A DNA stretch of 7,328 bases from Jejubacter sp036620675 (GCA_036620675.1 JAZHEE010000066.1); one strand, 5' to 3'; numbered from the stretch's first letter, positions 1 to 5,950 are shown. The notes: generated by a model not told the origin, from the sequence alone. Numbers and translations are program-made.

Positions 1-318
1 GTGACAGGCGGCTCCGGCGCCCGGTTTCAGAACAAAAATGGCAGAATATGACGATACGGTGGGCTGTTCCGTTCATTGCCGGGAAACGCCCTCGCCTTTC
101 AGGGAGAGGGCTGGCGTGAGGGTGACAGGCAGCTTCGGCGCCCTGTTTCAGAATAAAAGCGGCGGAATATGTCGATGCAGTGGGCTGTTCCGTTCATTGC
201 CGGGAAACTCCCTCTCCCGTTTCGGGAGAGGGCCGGGGTGAGGGTGACAGGCGGCTCCGGCGCCTGGTTTCAGAATAAAAGCGGCAGAATATGTCGATGC
301 GGTGGACAGTTCCGTTCA
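1..318. repeat. Tandem ~121-bp repeat, two full copies and one partial, each with a REP-like hairpin
   Basis: Copies begin with gtgacaggc at 1, 122 and 244, so the first two are 121 and 122 bp long. The third matches until about 318 (ttccgttca) and then diverges. Each copy runs through a shared ttccgttcattgccggg block into a G/C-rich dyad followed by a gtgaggg end. The dyad is imperfect in copy 1 (89-110) and perfect in copy 2 (210-232: ten-base arms ccctctcccg/cgggagaggg around ttt). The third copy lacks it. The array lies downstream of aroG and covers most of the gene-free 461 bp. It has no sign of coding. It looks like a REP-type extragenic repeat cluster; the family assignment is inference. 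Confidence 0.8.
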
Positions 319-363
319 CTTCAGGCAACAGCTTCTCTGTTAATCCACCGCAGGTGAACGGAA
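300..363. repeat. Two interleaved inverted repeats downstream of aroG
   Basis: A perfect 10-bp inverted repeat, ttccgttcac (310-319) and gtgaacggaa (354-363), overlaps a second pair, cggtgga (300-306) and tccaccg (344-350). The order A-B-A'-B' allows either hairpin alone or a pseudoknot in RNA. There is no T-run on either side, so a classical intrinsic terminator is not supported. The left arms belong to the third tandem repeat copy. The remaining 364-461 holds nothing I recognise. Confidence 0.55.
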
Positions 364-461
364 CCTTCGCCAGCGCGATATACTCACCCGGAAGCCAGAG
401 CCGCCGCCGGTAACTTCAGCTTCACGACAATCCGCGATGAACCTTTTTTATTGCCTGCGCG

Positions 462-1511
462 CTAGCCGCGGCGCGCCTTCACCGCCGCCGCCAGCTGGCG
501 CAGCAGCGTCTCGGTATCGTCCCAGCCAATGCAGGCGTCGGTCACGCTCTTGCCGTAAGTCAACGGCTCGCCGCTCTCCAGGCTCTGGTTGCCTTCCACC
601 AGATGGCTTTCAACCATCACGCCGACAATCGCTTTCTCGCCGTGAGCTATCTGAGCGCAGACATCGGCCCCCACTTCCATCTGCTTCTGGAACTGCTTGC
701 AGGAATTGGCGTGGCTGAAGTCGATCATCACTCGCGCTTCCAGGCCTGCTTTCTCCAGGCCCTGTTTCACTTGCGCCACATGCTGCGCGCTGTAGTTTGG
801 CTCTTTGCCGCCGCGCAGAATAATATGGCAGTCCCCATTGCCGCTGGTGTTGACAATGGCGGAATGGCCCCACTTGGTGACCGACAGGAAGCAGTGCGGC
901 GCGCTGGCGGCGTTAATGGCGTCGATCGCCACCTTAATCGTGCCGTCAGTACCGTTCTTAAAGCCCACCGGGCAGGAAAGGCCGGAAGCCAGCTCGCGAT
1001 GCACCTGAGATTCGGTGGTGCGGGCGCCGATGGCGCCCCAGCTCATCAGATCCGCCAGATACTGCGGCGTAATCATGTCCAGAAACTCACCGGCCGCCGG
1101 CAGGCCGCTATCGTTGATCTCCAGCAGCAGCTGGCGCGCAATCCGCAGACCGTCATTAATTCGAAAGCTGTTATCCATTCCGGGATCGTTAATCAGTCCC
1201 TTCCAGCCCACCGTGGTACGCGGTTTTTCAAAATAGACCCGCATCACCACCTCCAGCTCGCCGCCGAGTTCGTCGCGCAGCGCCAGCAGGCGTTGAGCAT
1301 ATTCTTTGGCAGCAACAGGGTCGTGAATGGAACAGGGGCCGATGACCACCAACAGCCGATCGTCCTGGCCGCGCAGGATCTGATGGATAGCCAGGCGGGC
1401 AGCGGACACCGTTTTTGCGGCATTTTCGGTAGCTGGAAATTTTTCTAACAGGGCAACCGGCGGGAGGAGTTCATTGATCTCTTTGATTCGTAAGTCGTCG
1501 TTCTGATACAT
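462..1511 (-). CDS. aroG: 3-deoxy-D-arabino-heptulosonate-7-phosphate (DAHP) synthase, Phe-sensitive isozyme
   Basis: This cytoplasmic enzyme condenses phosphoenolpyruvate with erythrose 4-phosphate to DAHP, the first committed step of the shikimate pathway, using a divalent metal. The 349-aa protein is one residue shorter than E. coli AroG (it starts MYQNDDL, not MNYQNDDL) and nearly identical along its length. Counterparts of the E. coli active-site and metal residues are visible: Cys60 in GPCSIHD, Arg91, Lys96, Arg164, Lys185, Arg233, His267, Glu301 and Asp325. The residues whose mutation relieves Phe inhibition in E. coli (Asp145, Pro149, Ser179 here) are wild type, which marks the Phe-regulated isozyme rather than AroF or AroH. 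It has its own promoter and TyrR operator upstream. I see no convincing terminator after the stop; the repeat array follows. The ribosome binding site is weak (gga seven bases before ATG), but the N-terminus aligns with E. coli. Confidence 0.97.
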   Translation of the reverse strand: MYQNDDLRIKEINELLPPVALLEKFPATENAAKTVSAARLAIHQILRGQDDRLLVVIGPCSIHDPVAAKEYAQRLLALRDELGGELEVVMRVYFEKPRTTVGWKGLINDPGMDNSFRINDGLRIARQLLLEINDSGLPAAGEFLDMITPQYLADLMSWGAIGARTTESQVHRELASGLSCPVGFKNGTDGTIKVAIDAINAASAPHCFLSVTKWGHSAIVNTSGNGDCHIILRGGKEPNYSAQHVAQVKQGLEKAGLEARVMIDFSHANSCKQFQKQMEVGADVCAQIAHGEKAIVGVMVESHLVEGNQSLESGEPLTYGKSVTDACIGWDDTETLLRQLAAAVKARRG

Positions 1512-1557
1512 GCTGATTCCAGTGGAGCTTGATAATTTGCGCTATTGCAATCCCTTC

Positions 1558-1586
1558 AATCTATCGCGTCGCGCCCCAGGTGTAAA
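1558..1586 (-). promoter_or_regulatory. aroG sigma70 promoter
   Basis: On the minus strand, a -35 of TTTACA (1586-1581, five of six consensus bases) and a -10 of TAGATT (1563-1558, four of six) are separated by exactly 17 bp. The -10 ends 46 bp before the aroG ATG. The -35 is the last six bases of the TyrR box, so repressor and RNA polymerase would compete for the same site. Confidence 0.8.
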
Positions 1587-1598
1587 CGGGGTTTTACA
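1581..1598. promoter_or_regulatory. TyrR box controlling aroG
   Basis: The sequence TGTAAA-cggggt-TTTACA matches the TyrR consensus TGTAAA-N6-TTTACA at every defined position. TyrR represses aroG in E. coli, chiefly with phenylalanine. The overlap with the aroG -35 fits simple repression. Assignment rests on the motif plus the identity of the gene. Confidence 0.88.
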
Positions 1599-1828
1599 GT
1601 TAACGCAGATAATTCCGGAAAGTTGGCTATAACGCCGCCTGAACAGCCATGAAATGTGATTAATAGCGCACTTTAATCATTTAAACGCTGAGAAATGGCA
1701 AAAAATCAGGATGAGATCCCGCTAATTATCCCACCGGTAAATGCCGCTTCATGACATAAAAGCGATTGCATCCGCCGGCTGGCGCATAATAATAACCGTT
1801 AATTCTGACAGATAAGCCCAGGGGAAAG
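1599..1828. other. Divergent intergenic region upstream of zitB; ybgS absent
   Basis: This region should hold the zitB promoter, but no -35/-10 pair stands out. The best -10 candidate is cataat at about 1786-1791, with a G/C-rich imperfect dyad (ccgcc-ggct-ggcg) just upstream near 1772-1784. No long plus-strand frame of the YbgS type exists here, although ybgS occupies this place in E. coli. A good ribosome binding site, agggga at 1820-1825, precedes the zitB ATG. Confidence 0.5.
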
Positions 1829-2770
1829 ATGGCTCACTCACATTCGCATCAGCACAGCCATGAAACGGGTAACGGCAACGTCCGGCGCCTGTTGATCGCC
1901 TTCACCATTACCGCGCTGTTTATGGTCGCCGAAGTGATAGGCGGTCTGATCTCCGGCTCGCTGGCGCTGCTGGCGGATGCCGGACATATGCTCACCGATG
2001 CCGCAGCGCTGCTGGTGGCGCTGCTGGCGGTTCATTTCGCCCGTCGCCCGGCAAGCGGCCGCCATACTTTCGGATGGCTACGTCTGACCACCCTCGCCGC
2101 CTTTGTGAATGCCATTGCGCTGGTGGTCATTACCATTTTCATTGTCTGGGAGGCCATCGTCCGTTTCCAGAATCCCCAACCGGTGGCGGGCAAAACCATG
2201 CTGATTATCGCCTTTGCCGGATTGCTCGCTAACCTGTTCTCATTCTGGGTGCTGCACGGCGGGGGCGAAGAGCGCAATATGAACGTGCGCGCCGCCGCGC
2301 TGCACGTGCTGGGCGATCTGCTGGGTTCCGTCGGCGCCATTGTGGCGGCGCTGGTGATCCTGTGGAGCGGCTGGACGCCTATCGATCCGATTCTGTCGGT
2401 GCTGGTCTCCTGCCTGGTGCTGCGCAGCGCATGGCGGCTGCTGAAAGAGAGTATGAATGAACTCATGGAAGGCGCGCCTCTGGCGCTGGATATCGCGGCG
2501 CTGAAGCGCAACCTGTCACGCAGCATTCCCGAGGTGCGCAACGTTCACCATGTGCATATCTGGCTGGTCGGTGAAAAACCGATGATGACCCTGCACGTGC
2601 AGGTGATTCCGCCGCACGACCACGATGCGCTGCTGCATCGCATTCTCCACTTCCTGGCCCATGAGTATCAGATAGAGCACGCAACGGTTCAGATGGAGTA
2701 CCAGGCCTGCCACGGCCCGGAATACGACCTGAACGAGAAAACGGCGCAGCACCATCACCACCATCACTAG
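1829..2770 (+). CDS. zitB: Zinc/cation efflux protein of the CDF family
   Basis: ZitB is an inner-membrane cation diffusion facilitator that exports Zn2+ in exchange for protons and helps zinc tolerance. The 313-aa length equals that of E. coli ZitB, and the two are similar throughout. The cytoplasmic N-terminus is His-rich (HSHSHQHSH). Two paired transmembrane metal-site motifs are visible: Asp50-x-x-His53-x-x-x-Asp57 in ADAGHMLTD, and His159-x-x-x-Asp163 in HVLGD. Hydrophobic helices fill residues about 18-190, followed by the soluble CDF domain with HHVHIWLVGEKP (about 240-251). The C-terminus ends in six consecutive histidines. This is a natural feature of the family: E. coli ZitB also ends in a His run. 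The start is fixed by agggga shortly before ATG and by the E. coli N-terminus. Its stop is one base from the stop of convergent pnuC. Confidence 0.97.
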   Translation: MAHSHSHQHSHETGNGNVRRLLIAFTITALFMVAEVIGGLISGSLALLADAGHMLTDAAALLVALLAVHFARRPASGRHTFGWLRLTTLAAFVNAIALVVITIFIVWEAIVRFQNPQPVAGKTMLIIAFAGLLANLFSFWVLHGGGEERNMNVRAAALHVLGDLLGSVGAIVAALVILWSGWTPIDPILSVLVSCLVLRSAWRLLKESMNELMEGAPLALDIAALKRNLSRSIPEVRNVHHVHIWLVGEKPMMTLHVQVIPPHDHDALLHRILHFLAHEYQIEHATVQMEYQACHGPEYDLNEKTAQHHHHHH

Positions 2771-2771
2771 T

Positions 2772-3524
2772 CTATAACAGCGCGCGTGACGAATGTTCAC
2801 GCGCGCTACGCATCCATAGCCGGGTACCGTTAAGGGCGATAAAAGTCAGTATCAGGTACTCCAGCGCCATGGCCCACACGCCCTGTAGTGCGAAGATAGC
2901 CACGCTTATCACGTTCACCGCGCACCACAGCAGCCAGTTTTCCACATACTTGCGAGTCATCAAAATCATCGCCACCAGCGAAAGCACCATCATCGAGGCA
3001 TCCCAGAACGGAAAAGCGTCGGGGGAAAGTGCCGGCATGGCGGCCTGCACGCTCAAGAAACCCAGCATCGCCAGCGCTGCCCGGGTCAGCGCCGCAAACA
3101 CCGGATCGATCCATAGCGTCATGATAACAATAGCCACCGCACAGACGGCGAGTAGCAGTAATGCCCCGGGAAGGGGAAGCCAGCGGATGCGCAACTCCGG
3201 CCTTTGTCCCTCGTCGCGCCGCGACCAGGCATACCAGCCATAAATATTGGCGACGAAGAAGAACAGCTGCAACAGCAGGCTGGCATAGAGCTGGATCTGG
3301 AAAAAAATGATGGCGAACAGCGTCACATTCACCAGCCCGAAGGGGTAGTTGATAATCTTCTCCAGGCTGGCCAGCCAGATGCAGAGCAAACCGGCCAGGG
3401 TGCCGATCGCCTCAATCCACGAAAGGTCGTAACCGCCCGTGCCGAGCGGTATATGCACCAGGATGTTTTGGGTGCTGAAGATTTTATAGATGTCCAGATA
3501 TACGGCAAGATCGTCTGCTGACAT
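2772..3524 (-). CDS. pnuC: Nicotinamide riboside transporter
   Basis: PnuC is an inner-membrane facilitator that brings in nicotinamide riboside for NAD salvage, driven by phosphorylation inside the cell. The 250-aa product matches E. coli PnuC (239 aa as I recall it) from QNILVHIP onward. About seven hydrophobic segments are visible between residues 38 and 232. Conserved blocks include YGWYAW (95-100) and TRKYVENWLLW (190-200). The ATG at 3524 adds roughly 13 residues (MSADDLAVYLDIY...) relative to E. coli. It is favoured because agga lies eight bases upstream and no ATG, GTG or TTG occurs nearer the conserved part. In E. coli pnuC follows nadA in one operon. Here some 2.5 kb and a terminator intervene, so it probably needs its own promoter. 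The last codons encode a hairpin shared with the zitB 3' end. Confidence 0.96.
   Translation of the reverse strand: MSADDLAVYLDIYKIFSTQNILVHIPLGTGGYDLSWIEAIGTLAGLLCIWLASLEKIINYPFGLVNVTLFAIIFFQIQLYASLLLQLFFFVANIYGWYAWSRRDEGQRPELRIRWLPLPGALLLLAVCAVAIVIMTLWIDPVFAALTRAALAMLGFLSVQAAMPALSPDAFPFWDASMMVLSLVAMILMTRKYVENWLLWCAVNVISVAIFALQGVWAMALEYLILTFIALNGTRLWMRSAREHSSRALL
2779..2807. repeat. 11-bp perfect hairpin inside the 3' end of pnuC, just after zitB
   Basis: Arms agcgcgcgtga (2779-2789) and tcacgcgcgct (2797-2807) flank a seven-base loop. The hairpin begins eight bases after the zitB stop and is at the same time the coding sequence for SAREHSSRA of PnuC. It could stop or stabilise convergent transcripts in either direction, but neither side has a T-run, so it is not a canonical intrinsic terminator. 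Confidence 0.65.
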
Positions 3525-3880
3525 AGGGGAAGTCCTGGTTGTTCGGTATGGATACCGTCATAATTTACGACTTTTCACTCTGCTGTGGTTTTCATACCGT
3601 AATCGAGCGATTCAGGGAAAATATCAGAAGCAAAGTATCATCACCTGATACGCCGTAAAAGCACGTCCTGCCAGGGCGAGGAGAATCTCGACAGACCGGC
3701 TAAACTCACTTATGGTGACACGCGTATCCACATAAAATCATTGGGTAACACCGGAATGAGTACGGTGAGCTGCAAGAAGAATAAAGTCGTCTGGATAGCG
3801 GCCTTATTATATTGCCGCCAGAAATCACGCCATTATGGAAAAATGGCTAAGAAATTACCCCTGTTGATGGGAACAGGATA
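3525..3880. other. Intergenic region between pnuC and the phosphatase pseudogene
   Basis: I find no convincing gene in these 356 bp. Visible structure: a dyad cggtat-gg-ataccg at 3544-3557 with a further ataccg at 3594-3599, and a hairpin gtatca-tcacc-tgatac at 3635-3651. A plus-strand frame stays open for 105 codons (3603-3917) but has no start until 3756 and no ribosome binding site. The pnuC promoter should lie here. The only candidate I see on the minus strand is weak (tttacg, 16 bp, tacttt, about 3656-3629). Confidence 0.4.
3860..3877 (-). terminator. Weak terminator-like hairpin after the phosphatase pseudogene
   Basis: A six-base stem cctgtt/aacagg with a six-base loop starts four bases after the pseudogene stop on the minus strand and is followed by ggtaatttctt. 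The tail is only partly T-rich, so the terminator call is tentative. Confidence 0.3.
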
Positions 3881-4333
3881 TCAGGAGCCGTTCTCACCTA
3901 AAAGTATGCTACAGGGATAAAATCCATGATGAACTCGTGCATTTAAAGAAACAACATGATGGTTATTATCTGCTTTAAAAACCCCATTATGACCATGTAC
4001 AATTCTGATGCCCAATTGGCCCGCCGCCTTCGCAACAGATTCCCTGGTCGGGCGGAACCTGGTCATTTTTAAAATTTTAGACTTGTCAATCTCCTGATCA
4101 TTTAAATAATTAACCAGATCTTGAATATTTCTATCATTATATGACTTAGCATCTACTTCAGTAAAACCGGATTCAATTTTGTCACCGTCACTGCTCAAGC
4201 CATTATGTATGTACAGCGTCCTGTTTTTTTCATCATAATAGCAATTAACAAAAACATTTTTTCGTGCGATTTCCACACATCCTCGCTGATTGTATTTCTG
4301 GCGGCCTTTCCTGTCTGTGCAGATTTTAGGCAA
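3881..4333 (-). CDS. C-terminal part of the phosphatase: PPP HGG-like and final His motifs
   Basis: This frame carries the end of the catalytic domain. From its first possible start (TTG at 4333) it gives 150 residues. About the first 25 look like out-of-frame reading of the upstream part. The meaningful portion begins at NVFVNCYYDEKN. HNGLSSD (43-49) matches the HGGLSPD motif of eukaryotic-type PPP phosphatases, and HGHNG (113-117) matches the C-terminal GH metal-ligand motif, followed by a VVSLNAR strand (127-133). There is no credible start of its own, so independent translation is unlikely. Confidence 0.65.
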   Translation of the reverse strand: MPKICTDRKGRQKYNQRGCVEIARKNVFVNCYYDEKNRTLYIHNGLSSDGDKIESGFTEVDAKSYNDRNIQDLVNYLNDQEIDKSKILKMTRFRPTRESVAKAAGQLGIRIVHGHNGVFKADNNHHVVSLNARVHHGFYPCSILLGENGS

Positions 4334-5424
4334 GAACAGCTTTCTATATAATCATGATTGCCAAGGACAAATATACCACCATTATTATGTATGTTTTCCC
4401 TGATGATAAAGTCGGCATCCTTGTTAAGGGAGAAGCGATCATGAGCAACATCACCAATAAAAATAAGACTCCGTGAGCCTTGACTATAAGTTAAATTATC
4501 AGCCAACTCTGACAATTTATTTTGCAGGAGTGTGTTCTTCTGGAATCCTACGAAACTTCCACTCTGAAGATTATTTGCAATAGCTGCTTCGGCTTCCAGC
4601 AACGGCAATAAACACTTAATTCCCTTATTGCTTATATTGATGATGCCGGCTTGTATGCCAAGTAGAACCGAGCGAGCGGTAGAACCATCAGTATCACCAC
4701 TAACAATGGGGGAGGAAAGTGAAGGCGATGAAACCTCTTTAATTTCAAGCAGGCATGAAAAATATTCCCTGGCGGGTGGTGATAACTCACTAGCAATATA
4801 GTTAATAGTGTCAGCCGGGCTAACCTTACTGGCATATTCGACATAACCCAGTTTTTCCAGCAATAATACAACGGCCATTTTGGGAAGTTGAAACGTAAAC
4901 AGCTTATTTACCTCATCTGACCCCATATCAGGTTTAGTCGTAACAACACCTCCATAAAGGTCCGCTTCTATTGGCAGATTGTTGTTAGCAATCAGCTTAT
5001 TCAAGCCATCGGGGGTAAACTGCTCAATCAGCTCCAGCGAGGCTTTGATATAACTATGATGAGTCATCCCCTCCGGTAACCAATCTGTACCCCCGCCCTG
5101 ACTCAGGGCGGCAGAATAAAGAAAAACGGTAGCAAGATTTTCAAGTGCCGCATGCTTTGTTCCTCCGTGGAAGATAAAGTCACACAGGCGGTCCCACAAC
5201 CCCATGTGAGTAATAGCATGATGTGCAAATCTTAAAGCCTCCGGGTTGTTGAGACCCGCAAGCGTCAGATGCTTAATCCGTTCCTGTCGTTGTTCAGACA
5301 AATTTAAAACGTTATTATTTGATAGCGAAAACGATATGCCAGCCATACGACATGCCCTCAATCCAATCATATTATTGACTATTGTTTCGCCATTCAGGGA
5401 AGGATTATATAAAATATTGCTCAT
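4195..5424 (-). CDS. N-terminal part of the phosphatase: secretion-signal-like region and PPP motifs I-III
   Basis: This frame gives 409 residues. The last 20 or so (MFLLIAIMMKK...) are out of frame and meaningless if the join at the A run is right. Residues 77-85, WDRLCDFIF, resemble the WEK(I/M)xxFF signal of Salmonella SPI-2 effectors such as SifA, SspH2 and SlrP. Residues 95-235 are of unknown function and mostly look helical. Motif I is GDTDG (243-247), with Asp where PPP enzymes have His. Motif II is GDVAHDR (324-330) and motif III is GNHD (355-358). The ATG at 5424 has no clear Shine-Dalgarno sequence. The ATG at codon 27 (5346) is better supported. Confidence 0.7.
   Translation of the reverse strand: MSNILYNPSLNGETIVNNMIGLRACRMAGISFSLSNNNVLNLSEQRQERIKHLTLAGLNNPEALRFAHHAITHMGLWDRLCDFIFHGGTKHAALENLATVFLYSAALSQGGGTDWLPEGMTHHSYIKASLELIEQFTPDGLNKLIANNNLPIEADLYGGVVTTKPDMGSDEVNKLFTFQLPKMAVVLLLEKLGYVEYASKVSPADTINYIASELSPPAREYFSCLLEIKEVSSPSLSSPIVSGDTDGSTARSVLLGIQAGIINISNKGIKCLLPLLEAEAAIANNLQSGSFVGFQKNTLLQNKLSELADNLTYSQGSRSLIFIGDVAHDRFSLNKDADFIIRENIHNNGGIFVLGNHDYIESCSCLKSAQTGKAARNTISEDVWKSHEKMFLLIAIMMKKTGRCTYIMA
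5344..5360 (-). promoter_or_regulatory. Strong ribosome binding site and alternative start for the phosphatase
   Basis: On the minus strand TGAGGG (5360-5355) lies eight bases before an ATG at 5346-5344. This is far better than anything before the ATG at 5424. The resulting N-terminus, MAGISFSLSNNN, resembles the short MPxxIxx openings of SPI-2 effectors and puts the Trp of the WDRLCDFIF motif at residue 51. Confidence 0.6.
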
Positions 5425-5950
5425 TCGCCACTTGCACCCATTTTTTCGTTCATATGTATTTTCCTGCCAGTAATTAAATTCTTCGCTGTTCAGAGGCCCA
5501 GAACAAAGACTAACATTTGTTTTCTTATCGCCATCAAATTACCCACAGGAAAACTCACCCTTTAGACTAGGTACAATCAGCAGCCCTATCAGATGCTCAG
5601 ATACGGCGCACTGCCCGGTGATAGCCGTCATAGCCAGAGGTAATAAACAACGCAGGCGATCGAGGATCGCCACGAACATGGATTGCACCGGCTTCAACAA
5701 CAGCGATGACGTCGGCCAAAGCGCCCTGCTTCCAGTTCTACTCCTGGAAAGCGAAAACGCCTCGTCCCGTATTTCATCATATTCAAGGTTGTGTTCAATG
5801 ACGAAGGCTATAGTGGCGACTGTCTATCGGGCCGGTGTACTCCCTTATGGCGGTCTGGCACTGCTCTCGCGGATGTAAGAGAAGGGTTTCAGCATGACCT
5901 GCTATCCCCCTATGAAAAGAGGGATATATGAGAAGAATGTCACATCTAAA
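5425..5950. other. Gene-poor island flank between nadA terminator and phosphatase pseudogene
   Basis: No intact gene is recognisable in these 526 bp. The phosphatase frame stays open for 38 codons upstream of 5424 (to an in-frame TAA at 5541-5539) without a canonical start. A 46-codon open minus-strand stretch at 5737-5597 is described separately. Small dyads occur at 5656-5670 (gcgatc-gag-gatcgc) and near 5905-5928 (tatccc...gggata). I see no insertion sequence ends, integrase or target-site duplication. Confidence 0.45.
5597..5737 (-). pseudogene. Unidentified possible gene remnant
   Basis: A 46-codon open stretch reads NWKQGALADVIAVVEAG... and then VRGDPRSPALFITSGYDG. It lies between an in-frame TAG (5740-5738) and TGA (5599-5597), and has no start codon near its upstream end. 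Its composition looks protein-like, and G/C content here is higher than in the adjacent phosphatase gene. I do not recognise a family. It may be a decayed fragment or a chance open frame. Confidence 0.2.

Larger units (their letters stand above)
3881..5424 (-). pseudogene. Frameshifted PPP-type metallophosphatase, candidate type III secreted effector
   Basis: Two overlapping frames (4195-5424 and 3881-4333) together encode one protein. Adding one base restores 514 residues from the ATG at 5424, or 488 from the ATG at 5346. The best join is the six-A run at 4262-4257 on the minus strand. There frame 1 (...VWKSHEK) passes into frame 2 (NVFVNCYYDEKNRTLYIHNG), giving a typical PPP strand before the HGG-like motif. 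Motifs in order: GDTDG, GDVAHDR, GNHD, HNGLSSD and HGHNG. These match the metal and phosphate ligand pattern of the PPP phosphatase superfamily. No transmembrane segment or Sec signal is evident. The gene is clearly more AT-rich than nadA, pnuC, zitB and aroG and lies in extra DNA absent from E. coli, so horizontal gain is likely. The exact family and substrate are unknown to me. A real mutation, programmed slippage or a homopolymer sequencing error could each explain the break. Confidence 0.8.

Noticed and set aside
1..318. Repeat array considered as CRISPR
   Set aside because: The whole 121-bp unit repeats, including what would be spacers; there are no short repeats with unique spacers.
603..1448. 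Long plus-strand open frame of 281 codons opposite aroG
   Set aside because: It is antisense to a complete, highly conserved aroG and its translation shows no recognisable protein features; it is a shadow of a GC-rich gene.
2032..2541. Minus-strand 169-codon frame opposite zitB
   Set aside because: zitB is full length with all motifs and a good ribosome binding site; the antisense frame has none.
2752..2767. Terminal six-histidine run of ZitB suspected to be a cloning tag
   Set aside because: E. coli ZitB also ends in a His-rich tail, and the surrounding sequence is native chromosome continuing into pnuC.
3603..3920. Plus-strand frame open for 105 codons in the pnuC-upstream spacer, with an internal ATG at 3756 giving 54 residues
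   Set aside because: No start codon for the first half, no ribosome binding site at 3756, no recognisable motif, and the end runs antisense into the phosphatase gene.
5618..5878. Plus-strand 86-codon frame in the island flank
   Set aside because: Arg- and Ser-rich translation without recognisable features and no clear ribosome binding site; the minus-strand readings look more protein-like.
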